From a bacterium (lineage in GTDB: Bacteria; Bacteroidota; Bacteroidia; NS11-12g; UBA9320): a stretch of DNA of 64,000 nt. The stretch lies in NCBI GenBank assembly GCA_018223105.1, contig JAAEYY010000010.1, forward strand, positions 48,935-112,934, given 5' to 3'. The notes below the pieces were generated by a model. The model did no database searches, was not told where the DNA came from, and saw nothing but the letters and a program-made list of their open reading frames with translations. This document shows, one piece after another, positions 49,796 through 58,234 of this stretch (its first letter is position 1; each line of letters starts with the position of its first letter). The position numbers were made by a program, and so were the translations under genes.

Positions 49796-50725
49796 ATGAG
49801 AATTGGCATTGATGCTATGGGAGGCGATTACGCCCCCGAAGAATGCATTAAAGGGGTCTTGGCAGAGGCCGCCGAATCGAAAGAAGATACTTTCGTGATT
49901 TACGGCGAGCAAGCTGCCCTTGATCCATATTTAAGCGATCTGGAATCAGCAGGTATCGAAGTGGTATTCTGTGGTCCCAGTATTGGCATGAGCGAACACG
50001 CTACTAAAGCGGTCGCTGGAAAGAAAGATGCGAGTATCAATGTTGGTATTCACCAGCTTTCTGAAAATAAAATTGACGCTTTTGCAGGTGCCGGAAATAC
50101 CGGTGCTATGATGGTTTCATCTCTTTTCAATATTAAAACCATCAACCAAATTGAACGTCCTGCCCTCACAACCGTAATTCCGCAAAGAAGCGGACAAACT
50201 GGAGTGCTGCTGGATGTTGGAGCAAATGCAGATGTAAAACCCGAAACACTAGTTCGATTTGCCGTGCTTGGTAGCGTTTATGCCAAAGCAGTATACGATA
50301 TTGAAGAGCCTAGAGTTGGCTTGTTAAGCATTGGCGAAGAGAAAGAAAAAGGGAACATCCTTACACAATCAGCCTATCCACTATTGGAGGCAAATCAACA
50401 AATCAAATTTATCGGAAATATAGAAGGCCGTTTGCTTTTTAATGATGTTGCCGATGTAGTGGTTTGTGATGGATTTACCGGAAATATTGTGGTGAAGACC
50501 TGTGAAGGATTTTTCTATAACCTCCTAAAAAGAGGAGTGCAAGATGAGTTCTTGAACCGTTTTAACTTCGAGCATTATGGCGGTTCGGCTATTCTTGGAA
50601 TTAAAAAACCGGTGATCGTTGGTCACGGAATTTCCAAGGAACCCACATTTCGCAATATGATAAAACTGTCGAAAAATGTGGTGACTTCGAACTTAATCTC
50701 TAAAATTGAATCATCATTCGCTTAA
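49796..50725 (+). CDS. plsX: Phosphate acyltransferase PlsX
   Basis: 309 residues. PlsX makes acyl-phosphate from acyl-ACP for phospholipid synthesis. MRIGIDAMGGDYAPEECIKG at the start, AFAGAGNTGAMMVSS, LDVGANADVKPE, GNIEGRLLFNDVADVVVCDG and GFTGNIVVKTCEG are diagnostic, in order. Length is slightly short of 330 but complete. Part of the yceD-rpmF-plsX-fabH-accBC operon. Confidence 0.95.
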   Translation: MRIGIDAMGGDYAPEECIKGVLAEAAESKEDTFVIYGEQAALDPYLSDLESAGIEVVFCGPSIGMSEHATKAVAGKKDASINVGIHQLSENKIDAFAGAGNTGAMMVSSLFNIKTINQIERPALTTVIPQRSGQTGVLLDVGANADVKPETLVRFAVLGSVYAKAVYDIEEPRVGLLSIGEEKEKGNILTQSAYPLLEANQQIKFIGNIEGRLLFNDVADVVVCDGFTGNIVVKTCEGFFYNLLKRGVQDEFLNRFNFEHYGGSAILGIKKPVIVGHGISKEPTFRNMIKLSKNVVTSNLISKIESSFA

Positions 50726-50737
50726 GTAAATCTAAAG

Positions 50738-51730
50738 ATGTCTAAGATCAGAGCAGCAATTACTGCTACAGGAGGTTATGTTCCGGATCGTGTTTTAACC
50801 AACTTCGACCTGGAAAAAATGGTGGATACCACCGATGAGTGGATCCGTACCAGAACAGGTATAGAAGAACGTCACATTCTCGAAGATGGCAAAGCTACTT
50901 CGGACATGTGTGTTGAGGCGGTCAATCAAATCCTTCAGAAGAAAAAAATAAAAGCTGATGAGATCGATATGATCTTGGTAGCTACAGTAACTCCTGATCT
51001 TGTTTTTCCTTCTACTTCCAACATTGTTTGTGATAAAGTAGGAGCGAAAAATGCATGGGGATTCGATTTAAGTGCGGCTTGTTCCGGTTTCCTATATGCT
51101 ATGGAAACAGGAGCTCGATTTATAGAAACCGGTGCTGCTAAAAAGGTATTGGTTTGTGGGGGCGATAAGATGTCCTCTATTATTGATTATCAAGATAGAA
51201 ATACCTGTATCATCTTTGGTGATGGCGCAGGTGCAGTTTTGCTCGAACCTACGGAAGAAGAAGTGGGAGTGATGGACAGCATTCTTAAAGCGGATGGATC
51301 TGGTCGTGAGTTCCTTCACCAAAAAGCAGGTGGATCTTTGCGCCCGGCGACCCATGAAACTGTGGATGAACGCATGCATTTCGTTTATCAGGAAGGTAAA
51401 ACCGTGTTCAAATTTGCCGTAACCAATATGGCAAACGTGAGCAAGGAAATAATGGACCGTAATAATCTCTCAGGTGATGATGTAAGTTACTTGGTAGCAC
51501 ATCAGGCTAACTTGAGAATTATTGATGCAACGGCAAAAAGAATGGAAATAGGGGAAGACAAAGTACTTATCAATATAGATAAGTACGGGAATACCACCGC
51601 AGGTACGATTCCTCTGTTATTAAACGACTTTGAAAAGCAATTTAACAAAGGAGACAACCTCATACTTTCTACCTTTGGAGGTGGCTTTACTTGGGGATCC
51701 ATTTATTTAAAGTGGGCATATAATTCATAA
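50738..51730 (+). CDS. fabH: 3-oxoacyl-ACP synthase III
   Basis: 330 residues. FabH condenses acetyl-CoA or a branched starter with malonyl-ACP to begin fatty-acid synthesis. The Cys-His-Asn triad is visible: Cys115 in [13 protein letters not shown], His in [11 protein letters not shown] (about 254) and Asn in [13 protein letters not shown] (about 284); [13 protein letters not shown] ends the protein. Starts 12 bp after plsX. Confidence 0.96.
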   Translation: MSKIRAAITATGGYVPDRVLTNFDLEKMVDTTDEWIRTRTGIEERHILEDGKATSDMCVEAVNQILQKKKIKADEIDMILVATVTPDLVFPSTSNIVCDKVGAKNAWGFDLSAACSGFLYAMETGARFIETGAAKKVLVCGGDKMSSIIDYQDRNTCIIFGDGAGAVLLEPTEEEVGVMDSILKADGSGREFLHQKAGGSLRPATHETVDERMHFVYQEGKTVFKFAVTNMANVSKEIMDRNNLSGDDVSYLVAHQANLRIIDATAKRMEIGEDKVLINIDKYGNTTAGTIPLLLNDFEKQFNKGDNLILSTFGGGFTWGSIYLKWAYNS

Positions 51731-51758
51731 AAAATATATTTTCGTTACAAATTAGTTT

Positions 51759-52250
51759 ATGGAACTGAAAGAAATACAATCTCTAATCAAACTAGTTTCA
51801 TCTTCAGGCGTAGATGAAGTAGCTCTTGAAAAAAAGGATTTCAAAATAAGAATCAGAAAGAATGCACCGGCAGTGGTACAGGCTCATTCTGCACCTCAAC
51901 CGGTAGCAGCGGCTCCTGTAGCACCATCTGCTCCGGCACCGGCTCCTTCGAGCCCTGCACCGGCAACTTCTGACTCACCTAAGGCAGAAGCTCCTGCAGC
52001 TTCAGGTAATTTAATTGAAATTAAATCACCTATGATCGGCACCTTTTATCGTAAATCTGCACCCGACAAACCAAACTTTGTTGAGGTTGGAGATACTATC
52101 GAGAAAGGTAAAGTTTTATGTATCATAGAAGCAATGAAGCTGTTTAATGAAATTGAATCTGAGGTTTCAGGGAAAATCGTTAAAGTTTTGGTAGATGACT
52201 CTGAACCGGTTGAATACGATCAGCCATTGTTCCTTGTAGAACCTGCTTAA
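51759..52250 (+). CDS. accB: Biotin carboxyl carrier protein of acetyl-CoA carboxylase
   Basis: 163 residues. N-terminal helical part, a long Ala/Pro linker (about 45-85), and a biotinyl domain with the biotin lysine in CIIEAMKLFNEIESEVSGKI. Together with AccC it forms the biotin carboxylase half of the enzyme making malonyl-CoA; accA/accD are not in the window. Starts 28 bp after fabH. Confidence 0.96.
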   Translation: MELKEIQSLIKLVSSSGVDEVALEKKDFKIRIRKNAPAVVQAHSAPQPVAAAPVAPSAPAPAPSSPAPATSDSPKAEAPAASGNLIEIKSPMIGTFYRKSAPDKPNFVEVGDTIEKGKVLCIIEAMKLFNEIESEVSGKIVKVLVDDSEPVEYDQPLFLVEPA

Positions 52251-52259
52251 TACGATTTT

Positions 52260-53597
52260 ATGTTTAAAAAAATTCTAATTGCAAACCGAGGCGAAATTGC
52301 CCTCAGAGTTATACGTACGTGTAAGGAAATGGGCATTCAAACTGTGGCTGTATACTCTACAGCAGACAAAGACAGTTTGCATGTAAAGTTTGCAGATGAG
52401 GCAGTGTGTATAGGACCGGCGCCTTCGCCAAAGTCTTATCTCAGTATGCCGAATATCATCGCAGCTGCAGAAATTACGAATTCGGATGCTATACACCCGG
52501 GTTATGGTTTCCTTTCAGAAAATGCGACCTTCTCGGAAATGTGCCGAGATCACGGTATCAAATTTATTGGTGCAAGTCCCGAAATGATTAATTCAATGGG
52601 GGATAAAGCCAATGCAAAGGACACCATGATAAAAGCAGGTGTACCTTGTGTTCCCGGTTCTGATGGCTTACTGAAAGACCTGAAACACGGTATTAAAGTA
52701 GCTAAAGAAATCGAGTATCCTGTAATGCTGAAAGCCACTGCAGGTGGTGGAGGTAGAGGAATGCGGATCATCTGGAAAGAAGATGACTTTGAAGAAGCCT
52801 GGAATTCGGCGAGAACAGAGTCTAAAGCTGCTTTCGGAAACGATGCAATGTACCTCGAAAAATTCGTTGAGGAACCAAGACATATTGAGATCCAAATTGC
52901 AGGTGATCAATACGGAAAAGTGTGTCACCTTTCCGAGCGTGATTGCTCGATTCAAAGACGTCACCAAAAATTAGTGGAAGAAGCGCCTTCTCCTTTTATG
53001 GATGATGATCTTCGAGAAAGAATGGGTGATGCTGCAATTGCAGCGGGTACAGCAATCAAATACGAAGGTGTGGGAACAATTGAGTTCTTGGTAGACAAGC
53101 ATAAAAACTTCTATTTTATGGAGATGAATACCCGAATTCAGGTAGAGCATCCCGTAACAGAAGAGGTGATCAACTTCGATCTAATAAAAGAGCAAATCAA
53201 GCTGGCTGCGGGTATACCTATTTCAGGGAAAAACTACTTGCCGGAGAAACACAGTATTGAGTGCAGAATAAACGCAGAAGATCCGTATAACGACTTTAGA
53301 CCCAGTCCGGGAAAAATTGAAGTACTTCATAAACCCGGTGGACATGGGGTTAGAGTGGATACTCATATCTATGCCGGGTATTCTATTCCGCCTAACTACG
53401 ACTCAATGATTGCTAAACTTATCGTTTCTGCTCAGACGCGAGAAGAGGCCATTGTGAAGATGGAAAGAGCACTTTCTGAATTTATTATTGAGGGTGTAAA
53501 AACTACAATTCCACTTCATGTTCAGTTGATGAAAGACAAGAATTTTAGAGAAGGAAACTTCACTACAAAATTCATGGAGACATTCAAACTGAAGTAG
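52260..53597 (+). CDS. accC: Biotin carboxylase subunit of acetyl-CoA carboxylase
   Basis: 445 residues. [51 protein letters not shown] (ATP-grasp loop), [34 protein letters not shown] and [20 protein letters not shown] are all as expected in order. It carboxylates biotin on AccB using ATP and bicarbonate. Last gene of the operon, 9 bp after accB. Confidence 0.96.
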   Translation: MFKKILIANRGEIALRVIRTCKEMGIQTVAVYSTADKDSLHVKFADEAVCIGPAPSPKSYLSMPNIIAAAEITNSDAIHPGYGFLSENATFSEMCRDHGIKFIGASPEMINSMGDKANAKDTMIKAGVPCVPGSDGLLKDLKHGIKVAKEIEYPVMLKATAGGGGRGMRIIWKEDDFEEAWNSARTESKAAFGNDAMYLEKFVEEPRHIEIQIAGDQYGKVCHLSERDCSIQRRHQKLVEEAPSPFMDDDLRERMGDAAIAAGTAIKYEGVGTIEFLVDKHKNFYFMEMNTRIQVEHPVTEEVINFDLIKEQIKLAAGIPISGKNYLPEKHSIECRINAEDPYNDFRPSPGKIEVLHKPGGHGVRVDTHIYAGYSIPPNYDSMIAKLIVSAQTREEAIVKMERALSEFIIEGVKTTIPLHVQLMKDKNFREGNFTTKFMETFKLK

Positions 53598-53680
53598 TTA
53601 GAGCTAATTTTAGACAAGAGCCTGACACTTTTAAGGTACTTCCCAAGCAACGCAATCTCAGTTTTGGAGGTCTTTAAAGC

Positions 53681-54412
53681 GTGGATATCCCGGTTTATTT
53701 TAGGTCAGCACGCAACGAAATACATGTATTTTCCTTTTTTCTAGGACTCTATATTTTCTTGTTTTTGATTCTATTTCAACCCTTTTTTCTTCACAAAATG
53801 GAGCTTCGAAGTTTGCTCATGTATGCATTGAGCATAGCGGGATTTACTTCTGTTTTATGTCTTGGTTCGTATAATCTGGTGCTTCGAAGCTTGCCCGATA
53901 GCATTGAGAAATGGAATCTTAGGCTCGAAATCTTATGGAATATTTCACACTTACTTCTAATTTCATGTTTCAATTTCCTTTTATCTCGATTCTTCCCGGC
54001 TCTTGATTCAATTGATTTTCAAACGGTGTTTATAGCCACCTTTTTAACAGGCTCCATTCCCTTGTCAGTGGATATATGGTGGCGATATAAGTTAAACCCG
54101 GCATCGAATTCTGAGGCTAATGAAAACGAGGTCATTATGGTGAAAGCTTCCGGGAACTATTTAGAGTGTTTTATTAAGACCGAGGTTGCGTATAAACGAA
54201 TTTTATTGAGACAGGCTTTAAAGGATTATGCTTTAGAACATCCCGGTTTGCTCCGCGTACATCGATCATACCTTATCAATCCGGATTATATCGAGGAAAT
54301 TTCCGGAAATAGTAACGGTGGAGAGATTCTGCTTTTGCATGATGTTCGAACACCATACTCCAGAGGATTCTTCCACCGTATAGTCGCTATAAAAACCGCC
54401 ACTAGCGACTAA
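53681..54412 (+). CDS. Membrane-anchored LytTR DNA-binding regulator
   Basis: 243 residues from GTG 53681. Four membrane helices (about 17-38, 44-65, 85-103, 112-132) are followed by a LytTR domain (about 145-240): NEVIMVKASGNYLECFIKTE, RILLRQALKDYALEHPGLLR, VHRSYLINPDYIEEISGNSN. There is no receiver domain; the membrane part probably takes its place as the input. Targets unknown; LytTR proteins bind short direct repeats. A GGAGG sits 14 nt before the start. Confidence 0.85.
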   Translation: MDIPVYFRSARNEIHVFSFFLGLYIFLFLILFQPFFLHKMELRSLLMYALSIAGFTSVLCLGSYNLVLRSLPDSIEKWNLRLEILWNISHLLLISCFNFLLSRFFPALDSIDFQTVFIATFLTGSIPLSVDIWWRYKLNPASNSEANENEVIMVKASGNYLECFIKTEVAYKRILLRQALKDYALEHPGLLRVHRSYLINPDYIEEISGNSNGGEILLLHDVRTPYSRGFFHRIVAIKTATSD

Positions 54413-54932
54413 ATTGGAATACGCTTTCCATGGCATTTGTGCCACTGCCTATTCCTTCTTCTGCCGTGGGATGCTTTTCCCAACTACTAACATCCGGCTC
54501 TACATTAAGTACTAAATGGTTTTCATTTTCGTAAGCGTAAACTCCGTACCAGCCGCCCGGATAATACTCTCCATTAATAGTTTGAACTATAATTGAGATA
54601 TTCCAGATTCCGCTGCCACTCTCGTATTCGAACTGCGACTTCTCATGAAAAATTTCTCCTTCGAAATGAAGGACATCTCCACCCTTTTCTATCCATTTCC
54701 ATGAATAGCGGTCGTCTTCTGTTACAATGAGTTCCATTCGGTCTAAATCTTGACGCATTTTTGCTGTTGGCAGGTCCTCATTTTCAATGGTCCATAGCTC
54801 ACCGTCATTCAATACTCCTTCTGTTTTAAAATCTTCAAAAGTGTCTTCATCCGTTGTTGTGCTTGTCTTTGTGCAAGAGCTCATATACAACATACTCAAT
54901 GCTGTAATCGTAATAATAAATACTTTTTTCAT
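54402..54932 (-). CDS. Hypothetical lipoprotein
   Basis: 176 residues. MKKVFIITITALSMLYMSSC is a lipoprotein signal with the acceptor Cys at about 20. The mature part is acidic, rich in Trp and Tyr (RYSWKWIEKGGDVLHFEGEI, GGWYGVYAYENENHLVLNVE), in the manner of small lipocalin-like beta proteins of Bacteroidota. Family not recognised. The 3' end overlaps the convergent LytTR gene by 11 nt. Confidence 0.7.
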   Translation of the reverse strand: MKKVFIITITALSMLYMSSCTKTSTTTDEDTFEDFKTEGVLNDGELWTIENEDLPTAKMRQDLDRMELIVTEDDRYSWKWIEKGGDVLHFEGEIFHEKSQFEYESGSGIWNISIIVQTINGEYYPGGWYGVYAYENENHLVLNVEPDVSSWEKHPTAEEGIGSGTNAMESVFQFSR

Positions 54933-55047
54933 AACAGTAGTTTGACCATTTCGGTTGCTCCAATGATGGATGAGGAATTGGCTTCTGTGATGAATAACTA
55001 AGCTTTGGGTTGAATTGCTAAAATCTAGTTACTGATGATATGAATGA

Positions 55048-55788
55048 CTAATTATGCTGATTTTGAGTGTTTGATTTTGACAGGAAAGCTAATCCTAAAT
55101 TTATTCCAAAAAAATCGTTGCGAAGCTTGTAAGCCATCTCATATTTTTTACCATCCAGTTCCAAATGATGAACCATAAGAGAGGATGGTTGAAGATAGGT
55201 GTAGAAGAGGCCTAAACTCGCCTTAAAGCGCTTGATTCGTTTTATTTCATACTCTATTTGCGTATGGAGCGACCAAGGCGAGTGTTCTATCCCAATATAC
55301 GATCTACCCCAATTAATTCGGCCAATGCTATCTGGACCATGACCAAAACTTCCGGAAGACATGCCCCAGGACGGAGATTTTGAGTACTTATATCGAATGC
55401 CGACCGTTGCCCGTAGTTTTTGGTCAAGTATTGGAGGAACATAACTTAGTTCTATATAGGGGGTATTGAAATAGTTGCTGAAGACGGACCAAACGCCATA
55501 GTACGCAAGGCTATCTACAGGATGCTCTGTTACGATACTGCTTTTATAACGATTGTTCTGAAAAAGAAGTCCAATACCAAGTCTGAGTTTATCATTTAAT
55601 TCATAACTAAAACCACCCTTAATACTCAGCGATAAAGTTTGATCTTGCATGCGAAAACCCGAGGGTGAAACCCCGTAATACGGAATACTGCTGTTCCCTT
55701 GGAGAATGGATTGAACTTGCCATTCGTGTTGAGCAATTACGAAAAAGTTTGAAAAAATGAAAGCCAGTACTAAAGCAGCTTTTTGCAT
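55048..55788 (-). CDS. Hypothetical outer-membrane beta-barrel protein
   Basis: 246 residues. Signal peptide 1-19 (FFVIAQ). Strands alternate in the barrel manner (LSLSIKGGFSYELNDKLRLG, IGLLFQNNRYKSS, LRATVGIRYKYSK, FKASLGLFYTYLQPSS, FFGINLGLAFLSK). The pattern is that of small PorT/outer-membrane beta-barrel domain proteins. Role unknown. Confidence 0.7.
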   Translation of the reverse strand: MQKAALVLAFIFSNFFVIAQHEWQVQSILQGNSSIPYYGVSPSGFRMQDQTLSLSIKGGFSYELNDKLRLGIGLLFQNNRYKSSIVTEHPVDSLAYYGVWSVFSNYFNTPYIELSYVPPILDQKLRATVGIRYKYSKSPSWGMSSGSFGHGPDSIGRINWGRSYIGIEHSPWSLHTQIEYEIKRIKRFKASLGLFYTYLQPSSLMVHHLELDGKKYEMAYKLRNDFFGINLGLAFLSKSNTQNQHN

Positions 55789-55898
55789 AAATATTCAAGC
55801 ATAAACCAAGAAACTATCGGGAATAGTATTGATAGGTGTCGATTAAAGTGAAACGTCCTCTGAGACAACCATTTAAAGTTTTACAGCGTTTCAGAAGC

Positions 55899-56333
55899 AT
55901 GAAAACATTCTTAGCTTCACTTATCATTATAGCAGCCATCCATCTCGGCTCTTGTACAGATAAAACGCCGGCACCTGGACCGGCACCCGACCCTCAAGAC
56001 AGTACACCGGTAATGAAAACCAACACAGAACTCCTCTGCATTAAATGGATTGTAGACGAAGCATATGTGGATGGGTCAACTCCGGATAATAGCTCAAAAG
56101 GATTAAAAATAGAGTTCTTTTCAACCAACGATTATCGTCTTACTCAGAAGAACGGATCCACCTTTGATGGAACTTGGTTTTTTGATAGTAATGAGACCGT
56201 TATTGAGGTTGATAAACAGGGGCAGTTCCCCCAAACTTGGAATATCCAAACGCTGGATGAGAATAAGTTAGACGTGAAATTTGTGAGTCCGTTTACGCAG
56301 CAAAATGCGCAGTGGATTATGATTCCTCAATAA
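55899..56333 (+). CDS. Hypothetical lipoprotein (lipocalin-like)
   Basis: 144 residues from ATG 55899; the longer frame from 55836 is rejected because the signal peptide MKTFLASLIIIAAIHLGSCT starts here. After the lipobox Cys comes a Pro-rich stretch (PAPGPAPDPQDSTP), then a beta domain (LKIEFFSTNDYRLTQKNGST, FDGTWFFDSNETVIEVDKQG) like lipocalin-type DUFs. Followed by a strong terminator. Confidence 0.7.
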   Translation: MKTFLASLIIIAAIHLGSCTDKTPAPGPAPDPQDSTPVMKTNTELLCIKWIVDEAYVDGSTPDNSSKGLKIEFFSTNDYRLTQKNGSTFDGTWFFDSNETVIEVDKQGQFPQTWNIQTLDENKLDVKFVSPFTQQNAQWIMIPQ

Positions 56334-56358
56334 GTTTAAATATTTAACATTAGATTTG

Positions 56359-56392
56359 AACGCCGTGTATCTCAAGAGATTACGGCGTTTTT
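56359..56392 (+). terminator. Rho-independent terminator
   Basis: AACGCCGT (56359-56366) pairs with ACGGCGTT (56382-56389) followed by TTT; the loop has a second pairing TCTC-AA-GAGA. It separates two lipoprotein genes. Confidence 0.8.
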
Positions 56393-56403
56393 AATTTAAG
56401 AAC

Positions 56404-56943
56404 ATGAAAAAAATATCAATACTATTACTAGCTACTCTTGCCCTTTTATCTGCCTGTAAAGACAAAGAAGACGATGATAAAGATGACCCAAAACCGGAGC
56501 GCGAAAAAGCCGTTATCATTGAATTTGGCTACACCCATCCCGACTCATTTAACATGACCGCCTTTTTAAATCAAGATGAGATTTTTATAGATTCATTGCT
56601 TAATCTGGAACAAATCACAATTGAACTAGCTGAAGAGAATATTGAAATTACAGAGGACATCGAAGACGGATTTGCGATGAGTTATCAGCTCAAGACAGAC
56701 AACGATACTGAATATTTCACGATGTACGACAATGTGCCAACACCGAGTTCAGGTTATACTCAATTTGGCTCATATAGTTATGTGTATTGTGAAACAAGTC
56801 CATACATTAAGATCACAGACAAGGCGATTCCCGGTAACGACACGCTCGAGATAAGTGATAAAAACGACTGGATTATTCTGAATTATACTTCAGAAATCAG
56901 CACTCAATCAGCAAGCGATTCTATACGGATCCTAGGTAATTAA
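56404..56943 (+). CDS. Hypothetical lipoprotein
   Basis: 179 residues. MKKISILLLATLALLSACKD is a lipoprotein signal; the next residues are strongly acidic and Lys-rich (KDKEDDDKDDPKPEREK), a common tether in Bacteroidota surface lipoproteins. The remainder is beta-rich with no family recognised. The 3' end meets the convergent T9SS gene. Confidence 0.68.
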   Translation: MKKISILLLATLALLSACKDKEDDDKDDPKPEREKAVIIEFGYTHPDSFNMTAFLNQDEIFIDSLLNLEQITIELAEENIEITEDIEDGFAMSYQLKTDNDTEYFTMYDNVPTPSSGYTQFGSYSYVYCETSPYIKITDKAIPGNDTLEISDKNDWIILNYTSEISTQSASDSIRILGN

Positions 56944-57611
56944 AGTTTCTGGAAACTACCTGAAAAGATAGAATCTCCAACCGCGCGGATGTAATAAAGA
57001 CCTGCTGGGAGGTCCGAAATATCAACAGCGGTATTGTCGAAGCTTTCTGGAACCAAATCAACTAAATGACCTGTTTGATCATAGATCTCAACAGAGTAAG
57101 AATTAGGAAGATTTGTTTCTACTTTAAGCTCAGAATTAGCCGGATTTGGATATACTTTTAGCGGCTTATTTTCGGGATTGAAGATCGACGCTAGAGTACA
57201 ACCTTCAAAGTGCGCTGAATCTACGTTGTTTCCGTTTGTTCTAGATACAAGGTAAAGAGTTAAGTCACAACAAGCACCTGAATTTCCCGCAGGGTAAAAG
57301 TAAATGAAGAAGGTAGCTTCATCTCCAACACCCATTTCAAATGATGCACTATCGGTCTCAACCGGATAACAGAGGTTCATATCGCAAATTGCATTATCAA
57401 AACCGCAGTTTGAATTTGCATCTCGCTTCCAGTAGAACAAAGTATCGTTAGGCGAGCTATTATTTACAACTTTGAATTTTATCGAGAAATCAAAAGCATT
57501 AAAATCCTGATCTACAGTGGTAAAACTGTCTTTTTCGATTTCGATTTGAGCTTGTGCCGACTGAAACAAGAATCCAGTCGCTAATAATAAGAGAGTAATG
57601 TACTTTTTCAT
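56940..57611 (-). CDS. Small secreted protein with T9SS sorting domain
   Basis: 223 residues. Signal peptide 1-21 (QSAQAQ). The middle (25-145) has Cys pairs (SNCGFDNAICDMNLCYP, GACCDLTLYL) and a beta-sandwich feel (NAFDFSIKFKVVNNSSPNDT). The C-terminus is a T9SS type A domain: LKVYPNPANSELKVETNLPN, VEIYDQTGHLVD, LPAGLYYIRAVGD, SFQKL. Surface or secreted; binding partner unknown. Confidence 0.82.
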   Translation of the reverse strand: MKKYITLLLLATGFLFQSAQAQIEIEKDSFTTVDQDFNAFDFSIKFKVVNNSSPNDTLFYWKRDANSNCGFDNAICDMNLCYPVETDSASFEMGVGDEATFFIYFYPAGNSGACCDLTLYLVSRTNGNNVDSAHFEGCTLASIFNPENKPLKVYPNPANSELKVETNLPNSYSVEIYDQTGHLVDLVPESFDNTAVDISDLPAGLYYIRAVGDSIFSGSFQKL

Positions 57612-57614
57612 AAT

Positions 57615-58178
57615 TTATCCTGCTTCTGCTTCAACAGCTTCAACCTCAGGTACCATTCTTTTGAGAAGATTTTCGATACCCGCTTTCAGCGTTAAAGTTG
57701 AAGATGGACATCCGCTGCAAGAACCCTTCATCATTACGGTAACCACGCCTTTTTCAAAGCTTTTAAAATCGATAGCTCCGCCATCCATTTCAACTGCCGG
57801 TTTAACGTGATCGTCGAGAAGCTGCTTAATTTTCATTACTGCTTCAGATTCCTCTTCTTCAGTTAGCTTCTCTTTTTTGGTAACAATAGGTTTCTCTGCC
57901 TCCAGATATTCCTGAACGAACTTTTTCAATTGAGGAATAATATCAAACCATTCGTAATCGGCTTCTTTAGTTACCGAAACGAAATTATTCATGATAAATA
58001 CTCCTTTTACAAAATCGTATTTAAAAAGTTCCTCCGCCATCGGACAATGTTCAACACTGTCTTTGGTTCTGAAATCAATACTGTCGTTAGGCAAAATCAT
58101 TTTGTTTGCCACAAACTTCATCGACTCCGGATTTGGAGTTTGTTCCGAATAAACGGTGATTACATCATTCAATTCCAT
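57615..58178 (-). CDS. NifU-like (Nfu-type) iron-sulfur carrier protein
   Basis: 187 residues. An N-terminal Nfu_N domain (YSEQTPNPESMKFVANKMIL, FVKGVFIMNNFVSVTK) and a C-terminal NifU domain (LLDDHVKPAVEMDGGAIDFK, then MKGSCSGCPSSTLTLKAGIE) with the cluster-binding CxxC. It would deliver Fe-S clusters to target proteins. The next gene upstream on this strand encodes a helicase-nuclease that may itself hold a cluster. Confidence 0.9.
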   Translation of the reverse strand: MELNDVITVYSEQTPNPESMKFVANKMILPNDSIDFRTKDSVEHCPMAEELFKYDFVKGVFIMNNFVSVTKEADYEWFDIIPQLKKFVQEYLEAEKPIVTKKEKLTEEEESEAVMKIKQLLDDHVKPAVEMDGGAIDFKSFEKGVVTVMMKGSCSGCPSSTLTLKAGIENLLKRMVPEVEAVEAEAG

Positions 58179-58234
58179 CGCTGCTAAAACAATACAAATT
58201 TAACTTTAGTTTTAATTTTAACAGATTATTCGAG

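Noticed and set aside
52275..52974. Several frames antisense to or out of frame with accC
   Set aside because: accC is unambiguous; these are shadows in a highly conserved coding region.
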